DNA of 64,000 nt from the NCBI GenBank assembly GCA_036770645.1, contig DAIPIU010000001.1, forward strand, positions 39,977 to 103,976, written 5' to 3'. Source of the stretch: Rubrimonas sp036770645 (GTDB lineage: Bacteria; Pseudomonadota; Alphaproteobacteria; Rhodobacterales; Rhodobacteraceae). Below the pieces are notes generated by a model, which saw nothing but the letters and a program-made list of their open reading frames with translations, had not been told where the DNA came from and searched no databases. The stretch's first letter is position 1. Every line of letters starts with the position of its first letter. Shown piece after piece: positions 1 through 7,669 of the stretch. The position numbers were made by a program, and so were the translations under genes.

Positions 1-395
1 GGGAAATCGAGCACCATGGCGCGCAGGCGATAGCCGTTCGGCCGCCCGATGCGTTCCCACAGCTTCGCGGCCCCTCGCGCCTTGCCGGGAAGGGTGGCCA
101 TCCAGCCGGGCAGGTCGTTGTTGACGGCCCGCCCGCCGTCGGAACAGAAATCCGAGGGGAAGCGCAGCACCATCGCCTCGAACCGGCCGGCATCCGCGGC
201 GGCGGCGATGCGCAGCTTGGCCTCGCGCAGATCGCTCTTGGTCAGGCAGTCGTGCATGAAATGGTCGAGCATGTCCTCGCGCGCTCGGATGCGCGCCGCC
301 TCGCCCTCGCGCAGTCGCCTTGCGCGGTCGAGTTCGCGGTCGATCATCTGGCGTCGCAGGCTCGCGGCGCTGGGAATGGCGGTCGAGGCGGTCAT
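1..395 (-). CDS. Hypothetical protein, 5' part only (runs off the left edge)
   Basis: Reading the reverse strand from the ATG at 395-393 gives 131 codons without a stop before the window ends. The visible protein starts with a charged, helical N-terminus rich in Arg and Glu (residues 14-45), has an Ala-rich stretch near 60-70, and a later globular-looking part containing the short string FCSDGG. No signal peptide or membrane segment is visible and I recognise no family. It is transcribed away from the nuo cluster, so 396-670 should hold promoters for both. Codon choice is GC-rich at third positions like its neighbours, which supports a real gene. Confidence 0.6.
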   Translation of the reverse strand, partial: MTASTAIPSAASLRRQMIDRELDRARRLREGEAARIRAREDMLDHFMHDCLTKSDLREAKLRIAAAADAGRFEAMVLRFPSDFCSDGGRAVNNDLPGWMATLPGKARGAAKLWERIGRPNGYRLRAMVLDF

Positions 396-670
396 CGGTG
401 TTCCTTCGCGACGATCCCGCATTCCTAGACGGCATTGCGTGAGCGGTTGGTTACCGCGCCAGTGCCGGGGCGTGCGACGCGGCGCTGCGGCATCTGAAGG
501 GGTGTGCGGCTTGCGTCTTTTCGCGCTACCTTCCCGGCATGCGGCGACGGGTCCCCCCGCGCGGTCCCGCGGTCGCGTTGACCGCCGGGTATGCGGCGCC
601 TACCACTCGGCGGCGTGCGGGGCCGGAGCGGCTCGCGCGCCCGGGTCGCGGGCGGGACAGGGAGGGTGGC
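396..670. other. Intergenic region between the divergent left-edge gene and nuoA
   Basis: This 275-nt stretch lies between divergent genes and should contain the promoter of the whole nuo cluster. I could not find a convincing -35/-10 pair with proper spacing. The only clear signal is the ribosome binding site GGAGG at 661-665, five bases before the GTG start of nuoA. That site decides in favour of the GTG at 671 over an in-frame ATG at 539. Confidence 0.4.
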
Positions 671-1036
671 GTGGACGATCTGCTGCGGGAATATCTGCCG
701 ATCGTGGTGTTCTTCGGCCTCGCCCTCGCGCTGGGGCTGCTGTTCATCTTCGCCGCGCTCGTGGTCGCCGTGCGCCGGCCCGACCCCGAGAAGATCTCGG
801 CCTATGAGTGCGGTTTCAACGCCTTCGACGATGCGCGCATGAAGTTCGACGTGCGGTTCTATCTGGTATCGATCCTGTTCATAATATTCGACCTCGAAGT
901 CGCGTTCCTGTTCCCCTGGGCGGTGGCGTTCGGCGACATCGGGGCTTTCGGTTACTGGTCGATGATGCTGTTCCTCGCGATCTTGACCATCGGCTTCGCC
1001 TATGAGTGGAAGAAGGGAGCGCTCGAATGGGAGTGA
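671..1036 (+). CDS. nuoA: NADH-quinone oxidoreductase subunit A
   Basis: Small membrane subunit of complex I (121 aa), normal length for NuoA. It has three predicted helices at about residues 8-34, 62-83 and 94-113. The loop between the first two carries the conserved ECGF motif (46-49), and FDLEVAFLFPW lies around 73-83 with the acidic residues D74 and E76 inside the membrane arm. The start is the GTG at 671, chosen for its GGAGG site and because the upstream in-frame ATG would add a basic, non-conserved tail. It opens the nuo cluster and its end overlaps the start of nuoB by 10 nt. It helps form the quinone-channel end of the membrane arm with NuoH and NuoJ. Confidence 0.96.
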   Translation: MDDLLREYLPIVVFFGLALALGLLFIFAALVVAVRRPDPEKISAYECGFNAFDDARMKFDVRFYLVSILFIIFDLEVAFLFPWAVAFGDIGAFGYWSMMLFLAILTIGFAYEWKKGALEWE

Positions 1037-1560
1037 GCACCGGCGCGCTGGTCGCAGGGGCCGACCGCGACGCGCAGACCCGCGCCCTGTCCAACGAACT
1101 GGCCGACAAGGGCTTCCTGCTGACCAATGTCGACGACCTGGTCAACTGGGCGCGCACGGGGTCGCTGTTCTGGATGACCTTCGGGCTGGCCTGCTGCGCC
1201 GTCGAGATGATGCAGACCTCCATGCCGCGCTACGACGCCGAGCGCTTCGGGATCGCGCCCCGCGCCTCGCCGCGCCAGTCCGACGTGATGATCGTGGCGG
1301 GGACCCTGACCAACAAGATGGCGCCGGCCCTGCGCAAGGTCTACGACCAGATGCCCGAGCCGCGCTATGTGATCTCGATGGGCAGCTGCGCGAACGGCGG
1401 CGGCTACTATCACTACAGCTATTCGGTGGTGCGCGGCTGCGACCGCATCGTGCCCGTCGACATCTATGTGCCGGGCTGCCCGCCGACTGCCGAGGCGCTG
1501 CTTTACGGGCTGCTGCAGCTGCAGCGGAAGATCCGCCGCACCGGCACCATCTCGCGCTGA
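1027..1560 (+). CDS. nuoB: NADH-quinone oxidoreductase subunit B
   Basis: Peripheral-arm subunit (177 aa) that holds the terminal [4Fe-4S] cluster N2 and passes electrons to quinone. The four ligands are visible: the tandem pair C56-C57 (GLACCAVEMM), C121 (MGSCANGGG) and C151 (VPGCPPTAEAL). An upstream in-frame ATG at 1006 exists, but the ATG at 1027 lies within the end of nuoA as expected for translational coupling and matches the usual N-terminus. It precedes nuoC by 10 nt. All family signatures are intact and the length is typical. Confidence 0.97.
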   Translation: MGVSTGALVAGADRDAQTRALSNELADKGFLLTNVDDLVNWARTGSLFWMTFGLACCAVEMMQTSMPRYDAERFGIAPRASPRQSDVMIVAGTLTNKMAPALRKVYDQMPEPRYVISMGSCANGGGYYHYSYSVVRGCDRIVPVDIYVPGCPPTAEALLYGLLQLQRKIRRTGTISR

Positions 1561-1570
1561 GGGGGCGGCG

Positions 1571-2176
1571 ATGAGCGAAGAGCTGGTGGAACTCGGGGCC
1601 TTCATCGCGCGGTCGACGCCCGACGAGGTGTTCGAGGTCGAGGTGGTGCGCGGCGAACTGGTGGCGCGCTGCGCCACAGACGGCGTCGTGCGGTTCCTCA
1701 CCTTCCTGCGCGACAACCCGGCCTGCCAGTTCACCACGCTGGTGGACCTGTGCGGCGTGGACTGGCCCGAGCGGGACAAGCGCTTCGATGTCGTCTATCA
1801 TCTGCTGTCGATGCGCCGGAACACGCGGATCCGCGTCAAGGTCGAGGTGCGCGAGGAACAGCTGGTGCCCAGCATCGCCGCTGTGTTCCCGGTCGCGAAC
1901 TGGTTCGAGCGCGAGATCTTCGACATGTACGGCGTGCTGTTCTCGGGGCATCCGGACCTGCGCCGGCTGCTGACCGACTACGGCTTCCGCGGCCATCCGC
2001 TGCGCAAGGACTTCCCGACGACGGGCTATGTCGAGGTGCGCTACGACGAGGCGCTGAAGCGCGTCGTCTACGAGCCGGTGAAGCTGGTGCAGGAATACCG
2101 CCAGTTCGACTTCATGTCGCCATGGGAAGGCGCGGATTACGTGCTGCCCGGCGACGACAAGGCGAAACCGGCATGA
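1571..2176 (+). CDS. nuoC: NADH-quinone oxidoreductase subunit C
   Basis: 30-kDa type hydrophilic subunit of the Q-module (201 aa), a separate gene here and not fused to nuoD as it is in E. coli. The family signature is visible in the second half: EREIFDMYGVLFSGHPDLRR, then TDYGFRGHPLRKDFP. It carries no cofactor and supports assembly of NuoB/NuoD. The ATG at 1571 follows a purine-rich GGGGGCGGCG. The stop overlaps the next gene as ATGA (2173-2176), so the FlK-like thioesterase downstream is probably translationally coupled to it. Confidence 0.96.
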   Translation: MSEELVELGAFIARSTPDEVFEVEVVRGELVARCATDGVVRFLTFLRDNPACQFTTLVDLCGVDWPERDKRFDVVYHLLSMRRNTRIRVKVEVREEQLVPSIAAVFPVANWFEREIFDMYGVLFSGHPDLRRLLTDYGFRGHPLRKDFPTTGYVEVRYDEALKRVVYEPVKLVQEYRQFDFMSPWEGADYVLPGDDKAKPA

Positions 2177-2607
2177 AGCCGGGGCTCTCGGTCGGCATGA
2201 CGGGCACGCACAGCCATGTCGTCGCCGTGTCGGAGACGGTGCGTCACCTGTTCGCCGACGCGCCGGCCATCAACGCCATGCCGGAGGTGTTCGCCACCGC
2301 CTACATGGTCGGGCTGATGGAATGGGGCTGCGTCGAGTTGCTCGCGCCCTTCTACGAGCCGGGCGAGGGCAGCGTCGGCACCCATGTGGACATAGCCCAC
2401 ACCGCCGCGACGCCGCCGGGGCTGACGGTGACGGTCACCAGCACGGTCACCGCCGTCGACGGACGATTCGTCTGGTTCGACGTCGTCGCCCATGACGGGG
2501 TGGACGAGATCGGCCGCGGCCGCCACCAGCGGGCCGTGGTGTCCTTCGACCGCTTCGCCGCGCGCACGCAGGCGAAACTGGAAACCCTTGCCACGGAGCG
2601 GCACTGA
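2173..2607 (+). CDS. Hot-dog thioesterase of the fluoroacetyl-CoA thioesterase (FlK) family, inside the nuo cluster
   Basis: A 144-aa single hot-dog domain protein. From memory of the Streptomyces cattleya FlK sequence, it aligns without gaps over about 120 residues. The residues known to matter in FlK fall at the same numbers here: T42 and E50 (FAT..MVGLMEW), G69, H76 (AHTAATPPGL) and R120. The two FlK lid phenylalanines, 33 and 36, are Ile33 and Met36, so the substrate is probably not fluoroacetyl-CoA; another short acyl-CoA is likelier. It overlaps nuoC by 4 nt and touches nuoD as TGATG (2605-2609), so it is co-translated with complex I subunits. The link to complex I is context only. Confidence 0.85.
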   Translation: MKPGLSVGMTGTHSHVVAVSETVRHLFADAPAINAMPEVFATAYMVGLMEWGCVELLAPFYEPGEGSVGTHVDIAHTAATPPGLTVTVTSTVTAVDGRFVWFDVVAHDGVDEIGRGRHQRAVVSFDRFAARTQAKLETLATERH

Positions 2608-3809
2608 TGGACGGCGACGCGCTTCAGGCGCCCCAGCGCATCCGCAACTTCAACATCAATTTCGGGCCGCAGCACCCGGCGGCGCACGGCGTGCTGCGCC
2701 TCGTGCTCGAACTCGACGGCGAGATCGTCGAGCGTTGCGACCCGCACATCGGCCTTCTGCACCGCGGCACCGAGAAGCTGATGGAGAGCCGCACCTACCT
2801 GCAGAACCTGCCGTATTTCGACCGGCTGGATTACGTCGCGCCGATGAACCAGGAGCACGCCTGGTGCCTGGCCATCGAGAGGCTGACCGGCACCGAGGTG
2901 CCGCGGCGCGGCCAGCTGATCCGGGTGCTGTTCTGCGAGATCGGCCGCATCCTCAACCATCTGCTGAACGTGACCACCCAGGCCATGGATGTGGGGGCGC
3001 TGACGCCCCCGCTCTGGGGCTTCGAGGAGCGCGAGAAGCTGATGGTGTTCTACGAGCGCGCCTGCGGGGCCCGGCTCCACGCCGCCTATTTCCGCCCCGG
3101 CGGCGTGCATGTCGATCTGACCGAGGACCTGCTCGCCGACATCCTCGCCTGGTGCGACCCGTTCCTCGAGGTGCTGGACGATCTCGAGGGGCTGCTGACG
3201 GACAACCGCATCTTCAAGCAGCGCAACGTGGACATCGGCGTGGTGTCCATCGAGGAGGCGCAGGCCTGGGGCTTTTCCGGCGTGATGGTGCGTGGCTCGG
3301 GCTGGGCGTGGGACCTGCGGCGCAGCCAGCCCTACGAGTGCTACGAGGAGTTCGATTTCCTCGTCCCCGTCGGCAAGAACGGCGACTGCTACGACCGCTA
3401 CCTGATCCGCATGGAGGAAATGCGGCAGTCGGTGCGCATCATCCGCCAGGCGATCGAGAAGCTCGACGCGACGAAGGGCGAGGACGTGATCTCCCGCGGC
3501 AAGATCAGCCCGCCCAAGCGCAGCGACATGAAGACCTCGATGGAGGCGTTGATCCATCACTTCAAGCTCTACACCGAGGGCTTCCATGTTCCGGCCGGCG
3601 AGGTCTACGCCGCGGTCGAGGCGCCGAAGGGCGAGTTCGGCGTGTATCTGGTGGCAGACGGCACCAACAGGCCCTACCGCGCCAAGCTGCGCGCGCCGGG
3701 CTTCGCGCATCTGGCGGCGATGGACCACATCTGCACGGGCCACCAGCTGGCGGACGTGTCCGCCATCATCGGCTCGCTCGACGTGGTGTTCGGGGAGATC
3801 GACCGGTGA
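2607..3809 (+). CDS. nuoD: NADH-quinone oxidoreductase subunit D
   Basis: 49-kDa Q-module subunit (400 aa), full length. With NuoB and NuoH it forms the quinone site. The N-terminal loop GPQHPAAHGVLR (20-31) is present, and H27 and Y76 correspond in spacing to the quinone head-group residues His38 and Tyr87 of the Thermus subunit. The C-terminus ends with the conserved LDVVFGEIDR. The ATG overlaps the stop of the thioesterase gene (TGATG) and the stop overlaps the GTG start of the glycosyltransferase, so translation is coupled on both sides. Confidence 0.97.
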   Translation: MDGDALQAPQRIRNFNINFGPQHPAAHGVLRLVLELDGEIVERCDPHIGLLHRGTEKLMESRTYLQNLPYFDRLDYVAPMNQEHAWCLAIERLTGTEVPRRGQLIRVLFCEIGRILNHLLNVTTQAMDVGALTPPLWGFEEREKLMVFYERACGARLHAAYFRPGGVHVDLTEDLLADILAWCDPFLEVLDDLEGLLTDNRIFKQRNVDIGVVSIEEAQAWGFSGVMVRGSGWAWDLRRSQPYECYEEFDFLVPVGKNGDCYDRYLIRMEEMRQSVRIIRQAIEKLDATKGEDVISRGKISPPKRSDMKTSMEALIHHFKLYTEGFHVPAGEVYAAVEAPKGEFGVYLVADGTNRPYRAKLRAPGFAHLAAMDHICTGHQLADVSAIIGSLDVVFGEIDR

Positions 3810-4699
3810 GCGCGCCGGCGGCGACAGGCGCCATGCGCGCCGCGCCGCCCTGCGGCGCGCGCGCCACGGCCGTGCTGACGCTGTTCAACAGCGCCGGCGT
3901 GGTGGGAGACGCGCTGGCCGCGCTGCCCCGGGACATGCCGGTGGTCGCGGTCGACAACGCCAGTCGCGACGGCAGCGCGGCGGCGGCGCTGGCGGCGCGG
4001 CCCGACGCGGATCTCGTCGCCCTGCCGCGCAACGAGGGGTTCGGGCGGGGCTGCAATGCCGGCCTGGCCCGGGTGCGCACGGAGTTCGCGCTGCTGGTGA
4101 ACCCCGATCTGCGCGCCGCTGCCGACGCGCCGGCCCTGTGTGTCGCGGCGGCGGACGCCGAACCGCGCGCCGCCATCATCGGGGCCGACGAGGGCGCAGC
4201 GGGACGGGGCGGCGAGCCCGGGGCCTTCCTGCCGGCGACCGAGGTTTCGGGCGCGTTCATGCTGCTGCGCATGGCGGCGCTGCGCGAGTTCGGCGCATTC
4301 GATCCGGCGATCTTCCTCTACTTCGAGGACAATGATCTGTGCCTGCGCGCCCGGCATGCGGGCTGGCTGGTGGGGGCCGCCGCGGGGGCGCGCGTCGCCC
4401 ATGCCGGCGGCGGCTCGACCGCCCCGCTCTTCGACAGCGGCGAGGAGAAGCTGCGGCTATGGGCGCTGGCCTGCGCCTATTTCGCCGAGAAACACGCCGG
4501 CAGTCCCGAGGGGCGCAGGGCGCGGCGCAAGCTGCTGCATTACCGACTGAAGGCCGCGCTGGGCGCGGCGATGGCCACGCCACGCGCGCGCCGTTACCGC
4601 GCCCTGGCGCGGGGGGCGGCCGAATACCGCCGCGCGGGCGCGGGCGCGATGTTCCGCAACGCTTTCGCCGATGCGCTGCCCGAGGGGGCGGCATCGTGA
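3806..4699 (+). CDS. Family 2 glycosyltransferase embedded in the nuo cluster
   Basis: A 297-aa GT-A fold glycosyltransferase resembling the rhamnosyltransferase (WbbL) group. Visible motifs are DNASRDGS (50-57), NEGFGRGCNAGL (76-87), LLVNPDL (96-102, in place of DxD) and FEDNDLCLR (173-181). No membrane segment is evident, so it probably works on the cytoplasmic face using an NDP-sugar. The GTG at 3806 overlaps the nuoD stop by 4 nt (GTGA); an in-frame ATG at 3833 is the alternative. The acceptor is unknown. Its position inside a complex I operon is unexpected and suggests co-expression, not a direct role in the enzyme. Confidence 0.85.
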   Translation: MSAPAATGAMRAAPPCGARATAVLTLFNSAGVVGDALAALPRDMPVVAVDNASRDGSAAAALAARPDADLVALPRNEGFGRGCNAGLARVRTEFALLVNPDLRAAADAPALCVAAADAEPRAAIIGADEGAAGRGGEPGAFLPATEVSGAFMLLRMAALREFGAFDPAIFLYFEDNDLCLRARHAGWLVGAAAGARVAHAGGGSTAPLFDSGEEKLRLWALACAYFAEKHAGSPEGRRARRKLLHYRLKAALGAAMATPRARRYRALARGAAEYRRAGAGAMFRNAFADALPEGAAS

Positions 4700-4905
4700 T
4701 GCGCCGATCGGACGGGCCGCCCCGGCGACGGGCCGACGCGCGGGGAACGGATGTCGCCTGCGCGGGCCATGCCGCGACGGGGCGGCCCGTCATGCGGCGG
4801 CGGGCCGTCCCGCCGGGTCGATCCGCGCCCATGATGCACGCCCCGGCGGGCTGCCGCCGCGCCGAACGCGCGCGGCCCCTTCGATCCTCTGACTCAGGTG
4901 ACTGA
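4699..4905 (+). CDS. Possible small ORF (68 aa) between the glycosyltransferase and nuoE
   Basis: The ATG at 4699 overlaps the glycosyltransferase stop as TGATG and the frame ends at 4905, three bases before nuoE, so it fits the gap exactly. The product would be very rich in Arg, Ala and Pro, with no recognisable fold or motif. Such frames arise easily in DNA this GC-rich, so it may only be a spacer. No strong ribosome binding site is visible. Confidence 0.25.
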   Translation: MRRSDGPPRRRADARGTDVACAGHAATGRPVMRRRAVPPGRSAPMMHAPAGCRRAERARPLRSSDSGD

Positions 4906-4908
4906 CCC

Positions 4909-5901
4909 ATGCTGCGCCGCCTGCACCCCGAACAGCCCGCCTCCTTCGCCTTCACCCCCGCAAACGCGGCCTGGGCCCAGGCGCAGATCGCCAAATATCC
5001 CGAGGGCCGGCAGGCCAGCGCCGTCATCCCGCTGCTGTGGCGCGCGCAGGAGCAGGAGGGCTGGCTGACCCGCCCCGCCATCGAGACCGTGGCGAAGATG
5101 CTGGGGATGGCCGAGATCCGCGCGCTCGAGGTCGCGACCTTCTACTTCATGTTCCAGCTCGCGCCCGTGGGCTCGGTCGCGCATGTGCAGATCTGCGGCA
5201 CGACCTCCTGCATGATCTGCGGGGCCGAAGATCTGGTGGCGGTGTGCAAGCGCCGGATCGGGCCCGCGCACCAGCTTTCGGCCGACGGCAAGCTGAGCTG
5301 GGAGGAGGTCGAGTGCCTCGGGGCCTGCGCCAACGCGCCGATGGCCCAGATCGGCAAGGACTACTACGAGGACCTGACGCCCGAGGGCTTCGAGGCCATC
5401 CTCGACGCCTTCCTGCGCGGCGAGGTGCCCCGGCCCGGGCCGCAGAACGGCCGCTTCGCGTCCGAGCCGCTGGGCGGGCTCACGTCGCTCGATTTCGGGC
5501 CCGATGGGCGGCTCGACGCCAACGGCTCGGTCGGGCTGGCGCAGGCGATGGGCGACACGGTCGCCAGGATCACGGGCGACGAGGCGCCGGCGGCGCTGGC
5601 GGACCTGCGCCGGCTTGCCGCCGATCCGGCTGCGCCCCAGTCCGGAGGGGCGCGGCCGGCCGCGCTGGCGGCGGCGCGCGCCGGCGGCGCGGACGATCTG
5701 AAGCGCATCAAGGGGGTCGGCCCGAAGCTCGAGGCCCTGTTGCATTCGCTCGGCTTCTATCACTTCGACCAGATCGCCGGCTGGACCGAGGCCGAGGTCG
5801 CATGGGTCGACGAGCATCTCGAGGGCTTCAAGGGCCGCGTGAGCCGCGACGGCTGGGTCGAGCAGGCGAAGGCGCTGGCGGCCGGGGTTGACGCGGGGTG
5901 A
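4909..5901 (+). CDS. nuoE: NADH-quinone oxidoreductase subunit E with a C-terminal helix-hairpin-helix extension
   Basis: N-module subunit (330 aa; a plain NuoE is about 160-240 aa). Residues 15-170 form the thioredoxin-like [2Fe-2S] domain that holds cluster N1a, with ligands C96, C101, C136 and C140. After a low-complexity linker (about 175-258), residues 261-323 form a helix-hairpin-helix-like module containing DDLKRIKGVGPKLE. The same module appears in the next gene and in the protein at 43512-44105. The ATG at 4909 is preceded by AGGTGA at suitable distance. The stop overlaps the following GTG start by 4 nt. The role of the extension is unknown. Confidence 0.95.
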   Translation: MLRRLHPEQPASFAFTPANAAWAQAQIAKYPEGRQASAVIPLLWRAQEQEGWLTRPAIETVAKMLGMAEIRALEVATFYFMFQLAPVGSVAHVQICGTTSCMICGAEDLVAVCKRRIGPAHQLSADGKLSWEEVECLGACANAPMAQIGKDYYEDLTPEGFEAILDAFLRGEVPRPGPQNGRFASEPLGGLTSLDFGPDGRLDANGSVGLAQAMGDTVARITGDEAPAALADLRRLAADPAAPQSGGARPAALAAARAGGADDLKRIKGVGPKLEALLHSLGFYHFDQIAGWTEAEVAWVDEHLEGFKGRVSRDGWVEQAKALAAGVDAG

Positions 5902-6362
5902 GCAATGGGGCGCGCGGGGGCATGACGGCGATGTGGGTCTGGGGGCTCGGCTCCGGGCTTGCGGCGGCCGTGATCGCGCGCGGAGCGCTGCCGGGGGCCA
6001 TGGTGTTCGTGCTGGCGGTGGCGGTGTTCTGGGTGGTGCTGCGCCCAGACCGTGCGCGCAGGTCCGCGATCGAGCCTTCGGCGGGACCGCCCCGGCCTGC
6101 GCCGGAAATGGCGCGCGCGGCGCTGATGGGAGCGGACGACCTGACCCGCATCAAGGGTCTGGGCCCCAAGCTTGCGGTGGCGCTGAGAGAAGCGGGGGTG
6201 CACAGCTTCGCGCAGGTCGCCGGCTGGTCGCCCGAGCAGGCGGCGGCCATGGACGCGAAGGTGGGGGCCCGGGGACGGGCCCTGCGGGACGACTGGGTGG
6301 CGCAGGCGCGGGCGCTGGCGCTGGGATCGGACAAGGCGGGCGACGGCCCGGAGAGGACCTGA
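5898..6362 (+). CDS. Membrane-anchored helix-hairpin-helix protein between nuoE and nuoF
   Basis: A 154-aa protein starting at a GTG that overlaps the nuoE stop by 4 nt. A hydrophobic region at residues 12-49 gives one or two membrane helices. A Pro-rich linker follows, then an HHH-like module at about 79-140 (DDLTRIKGLGPKL, then RDDWVAQARAL) clearly related to the NuoE C-terminus. The parts suggest a duplicated module tethered to the membrane next to complex I. No enzymatic motif is visible. It might assist assembly or docking of the NADH module, but that is inference from position only. Confidence 0.8.
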   Translation: MSNGARGGMTAMWVWGLGSGLAAAVIARGALPGAMVFVLAVAVFWVVLRPDRARRSAIEPSAGPPRPAPEMARAALMGADDLTRIKGLGPKLAVALREAGVHSFAQVAGWSPEQAAAMDAKVGARGRALRDDWVAQARALALGSDKAGDGPERT

Positions 6363-6366
6363 GGCG

Positions 6367-7662
6367 ATGCTGAAGGACGAGGACCGCATCTTCACCAACC
6401 TCTACGGCATGTACGACCGCAGCCTTGCGGGCGCGCGCCGGCGCGGCCACTGGGACGGCACCGCGGCGCTGATCGCCCGCGGGCGCGACGCCATCGTCGA
6501 GGAGATGAAGGCCTCCGGCCTGCGCGGCCGCGGCGGCGCAGGCTTCCCCACCGGCCTGAAATGGTCGTTCATGCCGAAGGAAAGCGACGGACGCCCGTCC
6601 TATCTGGTCGTGAACGCGGACGAGTCGGAGCCCGGCACCTGCAAGGACCGCGAGATCATGCGGCACGACCCGCACACGCTGGTCGAGGGCTGCCTGATCG
6701 CGTCCTTCGCGATGGGGGCGCATGCCTGCTACATCTACATCCGCGGCGAATACATCCGCGAGCGCGAGGCGCTGCAGATCGCCATCGACGAGGCCTATGA
6801 CGCGGGTCTGATCGGGAAGAACGCCGCGGGCTCAGGGTGGGATTTCGACCTCTACCTGCACCACGGGGCCGGGGCCTACATCTGCGGCGAGGAGACGGCG
6901 CTGCTGGAAAGCCTGGAAGGCCGCAAGGGCATGCCGCGCCTGAAGCCGCCCTTCCCGGCCAACACCGGCCTCTATGGCTGCCCGACGACAGTGAACAACG
7001 TCGAATCGATCGCCGTGGTTCCGACCATCCTGCGCCGCGGCGCGACCTGGTTCGCCAACATCGGGCGGGCCAACAATTCCGGCACCAAGATCTTCGCGAT
7101 CTCGGGCCATGTGAACCGCCCCTGCGTCGTCGAGGAGGCGATGTCGATCCCGCTGCGCGAGCTGCTCGACCGTCATTGCGGTGGCGTGCGCGGCGGCTGG
7201 AAGAACCTCAAGGCAGTGATCCCCGGCGGGTCGTCGGTGCCCTGCCTGCCGGCCCCGCTTTGCGGCGAGGCGATCATGGATTTCGACTGGCTGCGCGAGC
7301 AGCGCTCGGGGCTCGGCACCGCGGCCGTCATCGTGATGGATCAGTCGACGGACATCATCAAGGCGATCTGGCGGCTGGCGAAGTTCTACAAGCACGAGTC
7401 CTGCGGCCAGTGCACGCCCTGCCGAGAGGGCACGGGCTGGATGATGCGGGTGATGGGGCGGCTGGTGACCGGCGAGGCGGGGATCGAGGAGATCGACATG
7501 CTGCAGGAGGTGACCAAGCAGGTGGAGGGGCACACCATCTGCGCGCTCGGCGACGCCGCCGCCTGGCCGATCCAGGGTCTGATCCGGCACTTCCGCGACG
7601 AGATCGAGGACCGCATCCGTGCGAGGCAGGCCGGGCGCGTCTCCGCGGTGGCGGCGGAGTGA
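6367..7662 (+). CDS. nuoF: NADH-quinone oxidoreductase subunit F
   Basis: 51-kDa N-module subunit (431 aa), the site of NADH oxidation. It binds FMN and NADH through GRGGAGFPTG (54-63) and the surrounding Rossmann-like fold. The [4Fe-4S] cluster N3 is held by C346, C349 and C352 (CGQCTPC) and C392 (HTICALGD). Length and motifs are normal. It starts 4 nt after the preceding HHH gene and is followed by the DUF3291 gene after 7 nt, so it is part of the same transcript. Confidence 0.97.
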   Translation: MLKDEDRIFTNLYGMYDRSLAGARRRGHWDGTAALIARGRDAIVEEMKASGLRGRGGAGFPTGLKWSFMPKESDGRPSYLVVNADESEPGTCKDREIMRHDPHTLVEGCLIASFAMGAHACYIYIRGEYIREREALQIAIDEAYDAGLIGKNAAGSGWDFDLYLHHGAGAYICGEETALLESLEGRKGMPRLKPPFPANTGLYGCPTTVNNVESIAVVPTILRRGATWFANIGRANNSGTKIFAISGHVNRPCVVEEAMSIPLRELLDRHCGGVRGGWKNLKAVIPGGSSVPCLPAPLCGEAIMDFDWLREQRSGLGTAAVIVMDQSTDIIKAIWRLAKFYKHESCGQCTPCREGTGWMMRVMGRLVTGEAGIEEIDMLQEVTKQVEGHTICALGDAAAWPIQGLIRHFRDEIEDRIRARQAGRVSAVAAE

Positions 7663-7669
7663 CGCCGGC

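Noticed and set aside
2492..3805. N-terminal extension of the glycosyltransferase frame across nuoD
   Set aside because: The frame is open by chance across nuoD. The GT2 domain begins after 3806, where a GTG overlaps the nuoD stop.
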